Positions 26,001-38,500 of a stretch of 64,000 nucleotides of DNA are shown piece by piece. Origin of the DNA: Cardiocondyla obscurior. Its lineage: Eukaryota > Arthropoda > Insecta > Hymenoptera > Formicidae. The stretch covers positions 5,270,001 through 5,334,000 of the forward strand of contig NC_091875.1 of assembly GCF_019399895.1 (NCBI RefSeq). Reading direction: 5' to 3'. A model generated the notes under the pieces. That model made no database searches, was not told where the DNA came from, and saw only the letters and a program-made list of their open reading frames with translations. Each line of letters opens with the position of its first letter. Within the stretch, counting starts at the first letter, position 1. A program made the position numbers and the translations under genes.

Positions 26001-29000
26001 CTTACGTTTATATATATATTTTTTTTTATTAAAAATGTGAAAATTCTGATCCTCGGGCTAACGCGAGATCTTTGATCTTACGCTGATGACGTTGAATAGG
26101 GTTTATCGACGTCAACTTGTCAGTTTGGTCAGAAAAACAATCCGTTACAGACCGAAGATTATTACGGAGCAAAGAGCTACGAAACAGATCATGTTGTACG
26201 TAAAAGGTATCCTTATAGGTTATCCCCATAGATTAATGCATTTTTTATGGAAGAGCGGCCTCAAGGTTTATGTTACAATGGTCGTTGTCTTAATGGACAA
26301 AATCAATCTCTTCCCTATCTCAGCCGAGGGGTTCGAGCTTTATTTATTTTCCAGATTGTGAAAGCTCTTCCAGCTTTTTCATTTACGTGACTTGGAAAAA
26401 TCCGTTGTCCACTTTAAAATTTTTAGATACTCGAAATATGACGCCTCGCATTATCCGTCGAAACTTTTTCACGAATATATTTTGCGCTACGTGGAAACGG
26501 GGCTAATAAAATATTTCTTCTTAAAAAAAAAGGGAAAAAAATATTAAATAATATATGCGTGAAGATTTCGAGACTTTTCGATATTTTTTCGGCTCCACAG
26601 ACGAAAATGAAGTTCTTAGCTGAATCAAACTTTGCATAATTAACGTCGCGGCACGTGCGAGAAAAAGGTTTCGCGAAATTTATTTCATCGGTTTGTTAAA
26701 TGTTTTCGCTCGGAAAGAACTTGGAAGCGGGCATACCGCGCGAAAAAAGGCAGTCTATCGGGATGTCGTAAAGTAGCGGCTTGACTAGGAGCAAAACGAG
26801 AAAGGCTCCTTCGATTCTTGCAATATCGTTCGGAGAATATCCAACCGACGGAGCCCGAGAGGACGGATGAGCCGGAGTTTCTCTCTGGACGAGCGGAAGG
26901 ATACGGCGGCGTGGTAAAAAGTTGGACGAGGTTGAGAAGACGAAGTAAGCCCAGCGAGGCTTCATCGTTTAACGAAACTACGGGCAGACGGCTTCGAAAA
27001 GGGAGGAATGAAGTAACGCGGAAGCGAACAGACTTCCTGCTTTTCTTATTTTTTTCTTCTTTTCCTTTCGCGAAAGAAACAGCGAAGCTTCCTAATCAAG
27101 AACTTTAATGGAGCAGTGAAAGATCACGCTTCCACCATCGACATCCGTATACAGACGTATTAATGATTTTTTAACAATCTCATTATCATTAAAATCAGAA
27201 TGTTTTAACGAAAAGCTTTGTATAAATTTTTACCGAGATTTATTCCGTGGGCTACTTCATCGCGTATTCTCGAAGCTGTTAAGTCGTTTAATTATTTCTT
27301 ACATACTAGACCAAACTACGCGCACGCTTCGAGTGCGCTATATTTTTTTTAATTGTAATATTTCTAATTATCATTCGCTGTAAATACCGTTTTACCGCCG
27401 TGATCACGCACACTTGCGCTTGTCAGCGCGTAGTTCGCGGCGTATGCGTGCTATTTTTATCATTACGCGTCAATGCAATAGTCCGCAGCTGGTCATTTCA
27501 GCATGAATCTATCGCTCATCCGCAATCGCCTCGTAATGCCTGATTTTCCAACCAAATTGATTGCCTGCCTTATGCAGTACCGTGTACAGGTTTGTACGGT
27601 GCCCGCGGTTGTTCCGTGCACCTCCGATGCTATGAAATCATGTGCTTCCGACCGCTCCTGGCCCACCCGATCGTTCGCACGATCGATCGATCGGCCGCGA
27701 TGAACACGTAATTAACAACGACCGTACCAGCAATACGCGATTATATGCCAGCGTAAATTTACCGCGAGAGCAAACTGACGTGCCCGTCCATCTCTTGGCC
27801 GAGATATCCGACTCGATCGCCGCGGATCAGCGAAATTGCGTCTCGCACGGGCGATTTATTTCGGCCGGCGCGTTTATACTCTTGGCCGCGGAAAGAAAAC
27901 GGCGATAACCGGCAGAAGAATTTATCGGAGCCGCGATTAATTCGGAGGGTTCGCGTGTGGCTCAGTAACGCAAGTCGCAAAAGACCGATTCGTGGCGCGC
28001 GATCGCCGGCAACGATACCTTAGCGACGTGTTTACGGCCGCGGCTTTATCCACACTGCCCACCAACGAGGCTTTGCGCCGTAAGATACGCGTGGCGATAA
28101 TCGGACGCATTTAATTGAAATGAAAATTTATCAGCAAAGGGAGATTACGGCTACACAGACGGAATTGCGCGAGCTCGGGTAAATTATGAATCGGACGCGG
28201 ATTGATCTCGTTGAATATTAACCTGTCGCAACATTGAAAATCGTCGGCGCGTTTGAAATGTGGGTCAAAGGGCCAGTTCCGTTGTCACGCACGAATAACA
28301 GCAGCTAGGCGATTTTATCGTTTAAATCATTCCGAATGCGTAAAACGGTAAACATCCGTCGGGCACATTTCTGTATCGTATAATTGGTATTGACTAATTC
28401 GTCGTCGAGATAACGTCGCGAGATTGCGAACGGATAAAGTCGCAAGCCGCTTTCCCCGCGATGAATTTCAAATGCTTATGCTAATTGCTCGCGGCCGGCC
28501 GGCGCCGGGATGAAAAAACGTCGCTTTTAATTAATTTCGCCTTGCGAGCGTGACACCGGATCTCGGTTTTTTCTTTTTTTTTCTTTTTTTTTTTTGGTCT
28601 GTCCTTACGTAACCGGAGCGCGCCCGATAAAAGCGCGTAACGTATATATCAATGTACTTCGCCGATGTCGCGTTATATAGAGACCGTAAGTTATCTCAGT
28701 TAATTATCTCGAAATTGAATTTCCGCAGGTCGGTGGAATTTCCGGAAATTTATTATACGCTCCTTCTCTAATCCGGCCGGCGCGCGGCGCTTTGTTTTCC
28801 TTCCCTTTTTTCTTATTCCCATCCGCGGGGATAAGACGGCAGGGGAGGAACGGCGGGCGGAGTGCCTTTATCATAATTTCATGCTTTACGGATTTTTACA
28901 AAACCACAGTCATAAATTACGTCGAGTAACGACCGGTTATCGCCCGGCCGCTATCCTAACTCCGCTCACGTATACCGGCCGCGATAGACGAGATATATCC

Positions 29001-32000
29001 TCGCAACTGGGTACAATAGAAATGGGGGGTGATTTATCCCGGTTTTCTCCTCCCCGCGCCGTCTAATGGAAGCATGAAGACAAAGTTTGCAAGCTCTCCG
29101 CGCTCCGCGAAGTCATCGAGTTTGAAAAGGGAAACGTACGTTAGGACTCGTTCTCCTTTCCTCTTTCTCTTCTCTATCTCCGCCATTCAGCTGGGGCTTT
29201 TCAAGCCAGACGTTTCAATAGGCAAACGATCGGGAACGGTAATACGTAAATATTCCCCGCAGTTCACGTCTTGCGTCTTTTCACACTTGCTCTTAATTTT
29301 CTAGCTCGTTGTGCGGAAAGTTGCCGCGAGTCTCTGTGGCCGAAAACAGTCGATGATTAACGTAGACCGTTGCAGCTTAAAACGATTTTATCATTTGCTA
29401 GTTTATTCCGTTCTGTATTTTTTTTTTATTATTAAAAAATTGATAAATTAGATTGAAAAAATATCGAATTTCTATCAACTGTTTTTTTTTTTTTTTTTTT
29501 TTTTTTTATTAATTCTATTTCATTCAGTCATTAGTTTTATAACTGAACACAGTTTGACGGATTTAATGTTCGATTTAAAAGTATGAATTATTCGTGCTCT
29601 CGGAATTTGAAATAAATTTGTTACAAATGACCACGTCGGGTCCGCGTAGTTGTAAAACTCATCGCGCGCCGCGTCAAAGTCGCTCGTGAAGATCTCTCGT
29701 TCTGCGGAGATCGCGCAACAACTCGGAAAGATTCCGGAACTGACGGAATGAAGCCGGACCGGTGAGCAGCTCTTACTTTCCGAGAGCACTGAATTAAGCT
29801 GAATTAAGTGCGAGCTCGAGGACTTCATCGTCGATGGCATTGCCGGGATTCCGACGATGCGAATCCGCCGCCGGTCGATAGACCCGTTGGTGGTCCCGTC
29901 AGCGGAGTGTGGAGGACGCGCGAATGGTCACGTTTTGCGATTTATCACCACCGTTACTGTGAAATACCGCGTTCGTACCTTGCGTCACGGATGAAGGAAA
30001 AGGTCACGTACGGCGGGCGCAGCGACAGTAAACCAGCGTACCTGGCGCGTCCAATCTGTCTCTCTTTCTCTCTTCCGCTTCCCCCTTTTTTTTTAAACGC
30101 CCTCTCCGTATGCATTATTTTACAGCGCGCGTAACTCGGTGCGCATAACGCCTCGCTTCGCGCTCAACTGGCGCATGAAGGGAGACGAGAAGCGAAAAGA
30201 AAAATTCAGCTTCGCCCGGAAATTTGCCCGCTCGAGTTTTCTTGCGCCTCTGCGCGATATCCGTAAAACGCGACAGCGACTCAGATTTTCGCCTATAAAT
30301 TTTCGGGATTGTTAATATCTCGAGTAAAGCGAACTCGAAAACTTCGTTTCTTACCAGTAAACGCGTCTAAACTTGCAGAGGCCCGTAAATTTAGGATATT
30401 CGAGTTTTTCCGTGATTGTTGTAATTAGGAAAATTATGCCGTTAACCTTTTCCTTTTTTTTTTTTTATTCCTGCTAAGGCTGTGAAGAATTGCATTTTAC
30501 GCGACGCTGAATTAATTCAAACGCGAATTCTTTACTCGAAAAATTTGACAATCAATTCTTTCACGTGCGTTCACATTATTACTCCACACAAACTTGGAGT
30601 ATAATCTCTTGGACGAGTTTCATTGGAATTATGCAAAATTCCCATTTGGAGAAATTATATGGGTCTGATCTAAATCTACAAAAACTTGCTCCCGGTGGTT
30701 CTCACGATAAGGATTCGTACAAGTTAGAATGAAGAATTAATTGCTAGGTCTTTGCTGTGTTAACTATATCTTAATTGCAGACAATCTTTATGTTACATCT
30801 AGACAGTATCACAGTTATTAGTATTAATCATAATTTGTAAGAAAATATTTATTATTCTGTGACTACTATCTAGCTACTGTTTAATCATCACTGTATAGAA
30901 TTTAAAAAATAAGGTTATTAAAAAAAAAAATATTGTCTTGAAACCGTTTAGCCACTGTCCAGCGCAGGCCATGTAGCGAGACTATTACTTGCTTACAACG
31001 AGCTAGAAAATTTTGATATCTAAACGTTTTTCGCCGCGTTGCAGCCTAAGTCTTACTGCGTTTTATAACTTTTACAGCCTGCAACAATTTTTATCAATCC
31101 CGACTGTAATCTTATTAATTTCCAACATTGCTCGCGATTTATTCTTGGTTTGTAAATTTTATATAACGCCAACAAAGAGCTTCTGATATTCACGTTAAAA
31201 ATAACTTGCTTGCATAGCGCGGTTTTGCGGTTCTTTATTTTCACTGGATTCCTCGGAGGCACGTAAACCGAAGTGGGTTCATCAAAACCGCGTATGAGGC
31301 AACGAGAACGCACAATAAATTCAGAAAAAAAGGCCAATCACGTTCGTCCCAGTTTTCGAGCCAGTTATCCGAATGCGTGCATATTCCAAGGCACGAGACG
31401 ACACGATCCGCCGTTTCCCCCGTTTTTTTGCACGACAAAAATGCGTTGTCCTAGAACGCCCGTGCTTTCTCGTTGAAAATCCGATAAATTTACGTTTTCC
31501 AATATTTCCTTATCGCGCTCTAGCTCAACTTTTCGTGATTTATTTGAGAACTATCACAAACCATATAAGGCTCTGATTAAATCGAAGAACAGGTTGATTA
31601 CGGCTGGATTTAACGCAAGTTAGATGTTATTAAAATGTCACACAAATCTGACGTTAAAAATGAAGCCACGTTCTCGGGGGAAGAAAAGGGGAACGGCGAT
31701 ATTTACTTCAGCGTAAACCTACTTTTTCCAAGAGCTCGCGCGAATTAGTCCAACTTTAATTTTCCCGACCTGTAGGATTAATTACTTAAGTTCTCGAAAA
31801 AAAAAAAAAAAACTGGGTTGGACCGCCGCCGCTGCATCGAACAGCCGTACAACAGTTATTAAATCTTAACTGAAATACTTTAAATAAGAATATTGCGACC
31901 GGTTTTCGCAAACGGTGAAGTTTAATCAGAAATCAACGGAAAGGGTATGAGTTTCTCTCCACTTCGCTCTGTTTTTCGCTCTGAATACGGTCTTCGTAAA

Positions 32001-32078
32001 AGAGACGCAATGCAGGGACACGGTCATTTGAATATAGCGGCTTGACGCGGATGATAATTTCCGGTGGCGTTTCCCACT
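17034..32078. other. Noncoding stretch with GC-rich islands
   Basis: No exon could be supported. GC- and CpG-rich islands at 17600-18290, 22090-23300, 25040-25690, 27900-29060 and 29640-30250 produce long random frames, the largest being 278 codons at 22152-22988 (+). Their translations are rich in Arg, Ser and Pro, lack domain motifs, and overlap equally open frames on the other strand, the pattern expected when GC-rich DNA lacks stops by chance. Long A or T runs are near 19267-19286, 23702-23720, 25641-25657, 29482-29507 and 31799-31811. 26020-26360 is open on both strands but not recognisable. Confidence 0.45.
29482..29507. repeat. Poly(T) tract of 26 bases
   Basis: Pure T run beside an AT-rich segment; no associated element recognised. 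Confidence 0.9.
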
Positions 32079-32160
32079 CTTCCTGGTTTATTCCGCGAGT
32101 GTCACGGGTGACAAGCATGAGGGATGGCTGCGCTACGGGGACAGAAGGTTGAAGGTAGCG
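32079..32160. repeat. Diverged direct repeat, copy A
   Basis: This segment matches 32734-32815 in the same orientation, 655 bases apart. Shared blocks are TTCCTG, TTATTCCGCG and ATGAGGGATGG followed by GCG. Read on the - strand, both copies are open in the same register and share the pattern Arg-Tyr, Pro, Pro-Ser-Leu, Leu, Asp, Arg-Gly-Ile with no gaps (11 identical of 25 by eye). This could be coding homology or simply the shared DNA. No splice sites settle it. Confidence 0.5.
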
Positions 32161-32733
32161 AGAGCCGGATGACGAGCGGGACGAAATGGCAGGGCGACTA
32201 CATTTTATGGAAATAACAAGGGCCGACGCCCGGACACGCGTACGCGATTCTTTAGGAGCATTTTGACGAAGTACATGTCGCATAATATAACGGGAGTACC
32301 GGCTGCTTGTGTATCCATTCGTGCATAGATTTTCTCATGCATAGCTTTTCGTCGTTGCCATAAACTCGGAAAACCACGCGCGCCTTGCGCGATAATACAT
32401 GGTGGCTTTTTAAATTTATTTTTCTTTCTTTTTTTTTTTTTTTTTTTGCTCTATTCGGTATAAATATAAATGCGACGGGAATGGAAACGCTTTAAAAGAC
32501 TTTCCGCACAGCGGTGCTCCCGAAGAAGAAATCCGCCTTCGATAAATAATTCCGCTGGCAAATGAATACTCCGCGGCGTCTTTTCCGCGAGTGAGACGCG
32601 GTCGGGTTTCTGCTACTCGCTCGCCCAGAATCCTCCCCAAAAATTCCGCAAACGGAACTCACGTTTTACAACGGCCGTTCCCTCGTCGCGGTTTATCTCG
32701 CATAAAGCTTATCTCGGGCACCTTGTGCTCGAC

Positions 32734-32815
32734 GTTCCTGCCGGTTATTCCGCGGACGTCAGGATCGTAGAGGATGAGGGATGGAGCGTCACGAGGAAGG
32801 GGTGAAAGGGAGTAC
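32734..32815. repeat. Diverged direct repeat, copy B
   Basis: This is the partner of 32079-32160. On the - strand it reads through a Tyr-Asp-Pro-Asp-Val-Arg motif. A similar Tyr-Asp-Pro-Glu-Val-Arg reading occurs at the end of the candidate - strand exon near 54236. The similarity is short and may be chance. Confidence 0.5.
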
Positions 32816-35515
32816 CGGGTGGTGCAGGGCGCGGGGGTGAAGTTAGGTGAGAGCGGGTGGAATAGACTGCATGTAATTAACAAGCTCCAGCATTAAGCCC
32901 TACTCTGCGTGATGAGTCACGTAATCTAAAGCTTAATGTATGAATATCTATACGTATATCGGTTTGAATCGTCGGACGTCCATCGCCGACCGTGCGCCTG
33001 CTCTAGAAGTATCCAACCACCCAGCTATCCGATGGACCAAACAATCGCGGAGGATCCCACACCGATATGCATATGCAAGCGGCTTCCGCTGTTTATTGGT
33101 TGTGTTTCGCGTCGAAAGCGCGAGAGATTGCCATGCTAACCCACATATCCACTCGTACGCTTGTGTGCGATGTTTCGTAGACACGTGTTGCGCGAAAGGG
33201 CAGAAGTTTACCTACACAGCGCGCTGCAAAGTTTCCCCGAATCAACAAAATTTTTGCATCTGCCTAAAAGCGCCGGCTAAAAACGAAAATTTTTTTTTAA
33301 GAAAAAAATTAAGTTCGACGTGCGTGAGAATCTCGGTTACATATTCACCAATTTTGTTATTATGATACAAATTATTGCGATAATTAAACACGATTACAAA
33401 TTATAATTACGTGTAAATGTGTTACGAACTTTATCCGCGAGATATTTAAGCGCGGAGTTATTTCGAGATATATCCCCGCAAAATTATTTCGCGGTAATAT
33501 CTAATTTTCATTTATAGCGATAATTGTTGAGCATCCCGCGTAGATCGACAAATAAACAATTTGCTATTTCCTCTGTTGAAAGTGGAAACTGAATTCCATC
33601 AAAGCGGATACATTTTAAGAGTACATCTTTAGCTTCCAACAACAACGTACATAGAGATATATCAAAGATGGATAAATATTGCATCTGTTTCGTGACGTAT
33701 AAGGAACTTCGCTAAGTTTTCTCTAGTGTCTTTCCTCCGTCTCATTGTATCTCGAGAGAACGCAGCGAAGCAATAAATTTCCCTTCGTAAGACGGCACCG
33801 GTAAAGAGCCGCGAAAGATGCTTGCCGAATCCATCGACGACACGTGAAGAGCGAGGAAAGATGTTAAACATTTATAGGTAGTATACGAGCAAAGTAGGAT
33901 AGAAATCTGACTCCCTTTGCCGATCGTTTCATGCAATCGCAACGTTTCCCATCGAGAGCGAGGGAGAAAAAGAGAGAGAGAAAGAGAGAACTTCGTGAGC
34001 CGATAATAAAATCGCGGCGCGAGGAAAAGCGGCTTATCGAAGCGGGCGTCTCTTCGTTCCGCTCCATTTCGACGCGCTCGTCGAGAAAGCGTTCCCGAAT
34101 TGTTCAAGTGCCCTTCGCAGAAACGTATAAATTTCGCCGATCGGAATTTGGATGACTTCGATCTTGCCTGCATCGAATGTAATACGTGCTCTAATCTGCA
34201 TATTTTTATTCCGATTTTATCCGAAGAGAGCGAATAAAAAAAAGGGTTGGGAGGGGGAGGAGAAGAGCAGAGGATGAGCGAAAGAGAAGCCTAAATTTAT
34301 AAAATTATGCTTTAAGAGACATAGTACTCTTCGTTTAGCTTGACGTTCAATTTGTTATTTTGATATCGTATTACTTATTTTTACGTCATAGATAAAAGAA
34401 GTGTCTTTTAAGTTTCCTTATCATATTGAAAAATTCAATCGCGTATCTGTTCTTACTTTTTCTGTATATGCTACGCCCTTCGTATTTCTTCAAAATTGCG
34501 CCTCGGGGGGGTGTACGTCGTGTATAAGAAGTTTTCACATGGTTCTTCATTTTCTCTTACGTTGTTTAAAAAGAACTGTTCATCTGTGACGACAACTCTG
34601 TTAGCTGCCCGGGGAAATTGTTATCAACGTCTCGCTCATAGCTATCGATTACGTACAACTATCAATTACTTCGTTGTGGATAAATTGCGCTCGGGTTTCT
34701 CCCCTGGTTACTCGCAAAATGATTAATCATCCGATAGCGGCAGCCTTACATCGTAGAAATAAAATAACCCATGTAATTTACAACCGCGTTTAATCTCCTT
34801 GTAAAAGCCTCGAGGAGCTGTAGCTCCCTCTTTTTTTTTTCTTTTAAAAATTCAGCGGTCCCACAGCCGATACTAACTCCGTGTCGATATAAATATCGAT
34901 TTTTTTCCCCGCTATTAATAAGTATTTAATCGGTGGTAAATTGTACACGCTCACACGGCGGACACAATGTTCCATCTATCTTTCGCGATTCTCTCACGAT
35001 TCTTTGTTGGCTAATATTGGAAAACTTCAACAAGATACGACAACGGTTCTACGCAATCTATAAAGAAGCTACGTTAATATTGAACGATGTAAAATATTTT
35101 AGCGGCGTCAAGGGATAAAATTTGTATTTTATCCAAATACGTTCGATAATTGTGCGAGCGGCAAACTCCTTCGCGATCACTTTTAGAAATTAGATATCAT
35201 TTTCGACGGATTCTCGCCGAGATAAAAAAAAAAAAAGAAAGAAAACAGGTAATGATTCGACAAAAGGAGCAACATCCAGCTGCTAACAGGATCGATGGAT
35301 TAATCGCATCCATTTCCGGCAAGCTGCATTCGTTACGTCGGCTTTCGCACCATTCACGAGCGATCCCGCTGTTCGATTCGAATATTTATCGCGCGCGTCT
35401 ATCGGTAAGTAATTGCAGGCCGGCTCGCCTTTGTTGCCAACGGAAAACTCGCCATTGTTCTCGCAAATGTATTCCATTCGTGCCGACCCGCGTTTCGTGG
35501 AGAGTCCCGACGATC

Positions 35516-35541
35516 AAAAAAAAAAAAAAAAAAAAAAAAAA
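35516..35541. repeat. Poly(A) tract of 26 bases
   Basis: Pure A run; no retroposon body recognised upstream. Confidence 0.9.
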
Positions 35542-38500
35542 GAAGGGGGACCGAGAGCTTTGTCAAACGCATTTGTCGATACCACGAGTCGTCATCGTCA
35601 TCGTCGTTACTGCAATCGGCGCGAGCATGCATCCTCGCCTGTGTAAGCGTTCGATTTGCGCTCGTAGATTTATTTTGTCCGGTTTTTCCGGCACGTGACA
35701 GGGCCGCGCTTCATCGATTCGCACGGATGAAAAATTAGCCGACCGCCGAATCGCGATTAGTCTGTCTCCTCTTCGAGATTGCTCGGTGCGCTATGCAGTT
35801 TTCGCCAGTCCCATAACGTTCCTCGTTTACGTTGACGGCAGTAATTTCAGCGAGCCGCACGTATAGAATTACAATTTAATTAGTACGTATTTATTACGTT
35901 TATTGCGTTATTTTACACGCGCACGCACGCCGCGATAGGGATGTACGCACGTGGATTTAATTATTTCGTGCGGTCGTTGCGATGGATTTCTGACAAACCG
36001 CATTGTGCATTCGCGCTGGCGTTTTGACAAGCGCCGTGGGCGTGTTGCCACATAAGGCACGCTTAATTGAAATTTATATTATCGTAAATTAACGTAAAAT
36101 TAATACTGATACGTACCGCATTTGGCGAGAAACTGCACGATAAAATTGTTTCCGATGTACCGCGCGCGTGCGTTATCTTCGCGCTTGGCTCAATAATTTC
36201 GCTATAAATTATATTGCCGTTGATACCGCCGCTTTTAAACATATATGCATACACGTCATGAAAATTTATTGTTTTAACTCCGATATTTACTCTCTCGGAG
36301 TGAAAGTTTATTTAAAATAATATTACACAGAAGAATTGTGTTATCAAATTCAAAAACGCAGAATTTTATTTAAACTTCTTGTAAAGTTTATTGAAAAATT
36401 TTTATTAGACAAAATGAGTTTACGGTGAAATAATTGAACCAGATTCTACATATATGTAAACGTATATTACTTGCTTTGATAAAGAATATTATTTCATTTA
36501 AATATGTAAGACATCCGGTATTTCTAATACATTAGCAATCGCGAAAGAAATCAGACGAAACCTTTCGTTTAAATTCCATAGTGGTTGATAATTCGAGATG
36601 GGATCAATTCATATACGCGGGAAACGCAACGTCTATCATCAAAGACGAGATCATCCCGTCGCCATGGGACTGACAAGTAATACTTGATTTTTCGCGGAAT
36701 AAAAGCATGAGACCTCGGAGGAAGGATGCCGAAGAGAAAAATAGTAATTCGGTTGTCGGAGAAAATTCTCACACGGCAAAGGTCTTCTCGAATTGCATCG
36801 ATATCGCGGTTCAATGTTAAACCGCATTTATTGCGAGACAGTTTTTTAAAGGTAGTAAATATCTTTTATTGCTCAACATTTTTATTGTTAAATATTGTGT
36901 CTATATTCGATTTTCGTATTTGTATTAAAATCGGCAAAACTAATTCAATATTAAAGCGGTAGATACTATTATGCAAAACTAGTTAATTTTTTTTTTTTTT
37001 TACAAGAATCTTTTAGTTTCTGTACAGAGAGGGAGAGAAAAATGAAAAAAGTAAATAGAAAAATATTTTACGCGCAATGGCACTCTTTCGAAGATTATAA
37101 AATGCAAATGTAGAATTCGCGCAATCCTCGTCTTTTCGGTTATCATCGTTAAAGAGAGGTCGACGCGATGAAAAATTTAATTTTCCTCTAATCTGTTTAA
37201 GAAGATGGTTCGCGTAACGGGTTCTGCCCGGCATTTCTCGCGAGCTTACTACGGGGGAAAAAAATATTTTCCACCCGACCTCGATAAGGGCGTCCATGCC
37301 AGGCGTACAAATTAAGAAAAGGCGTCCTCGTCTTCCGTTTCCGTTTTTGCCGGCGTTCGTTTTAATACAATAAAGAATAAATTTAGAACGATGTACAATT
37401 TTTCCCCGAGCTCGCTTAATTTTTGCGAAGCATTTCATTACGCGGTCTTATTTTTCCTCCCGGGTAATCGCATTTCTTATAACGACTGTAATTTTTTTTC
37501 AATATTTAAATGTTGTAAAAGAGTTTTAACAAAAAGAGGAAAAAAAAAAGAAAGTAAACGCAAACAGTGCACAGAGATGGTTTATGAAATTTTATATAAT
37601 TGTAGAAACACGACTCAAATTAAATAAAAATTAATGTTAATTTCAAATTGGAATTAATATTCTATCATCAAGAACTTTTTGATGTCTCTCCGGGAGGGCA
37701 GTCAAGCATGTCCGTTCTCGCAGAACTTCGAGACGCGTAGATCCTTTCAACCTGAGGCTAGTTTTCTAGTTAATTATGTCGTGTCAGTCGCGAAAAATGT
37801 ACGAAGTTGGATACAAGGGAATTTGGTGCAGCGGTTTTGAAATAATTTAACATTTAACTTTTTTTTTTTTGCCGCACTATTTATAATTAATTTTGAAATC
37901 GATAAATGTGACCCTTTAAAGTTAATATTTAAGTCCATTTATGTACACTTGTTCGTTCGTGGAACTTTAGTAATCTTACGAAATTTCGTGGCGATACGTC
38001 AAGTATAGAAAGTTTCGGAAATATTAGTTGCGTGAACATCGAGTTCGATCTACGAAAAATCTGATTTCAACCGATTTTCAGATATTTTACTTTTTCGTTT
38101 TACAAACCAAGTAACAATTCTCGATAAGGATCTCTTTCTTTTACTTTTTACTCTTATCAAATTTTGTGTGATCTACCACACGTACATATCGCTCGTAATC
38201 GGAAATTGATTTAAGTACGACGAGTTCACATTCCGCGCTTTTATTTGTCAAATAACAATAAACGTATTGGATGTACTTTATCGAAATCTGTAGTTTCGGT
38301 GGAGTTTAAGCACTTTAGCTTCTCTACCTTTCGCGTTACTTCGCCTTCCTTGTAATACGGGCCTCGCGGGAGCACAAGGCGCGCAAGCGAGGTCCAACGA
38401 CTTCCGATAAACCCGATTTTCGCGAGTAACTGCATTCCACTGTGCAGAGTTCCACTTCACTCCACTCGGCGTAATCGCTAAAAAGAACAGGGAAACAAAA

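Noticed and set aside
26029..26361. Open on both strands with protein-like composition
   Set aside because: Neither reading is recognisable; the two frames shadow each other.
36053..36066. TAAGGCACGC resembling the start of miR-124
   Set aside because: Only the first 10 bases match and there is no partner arm for a hairpin.
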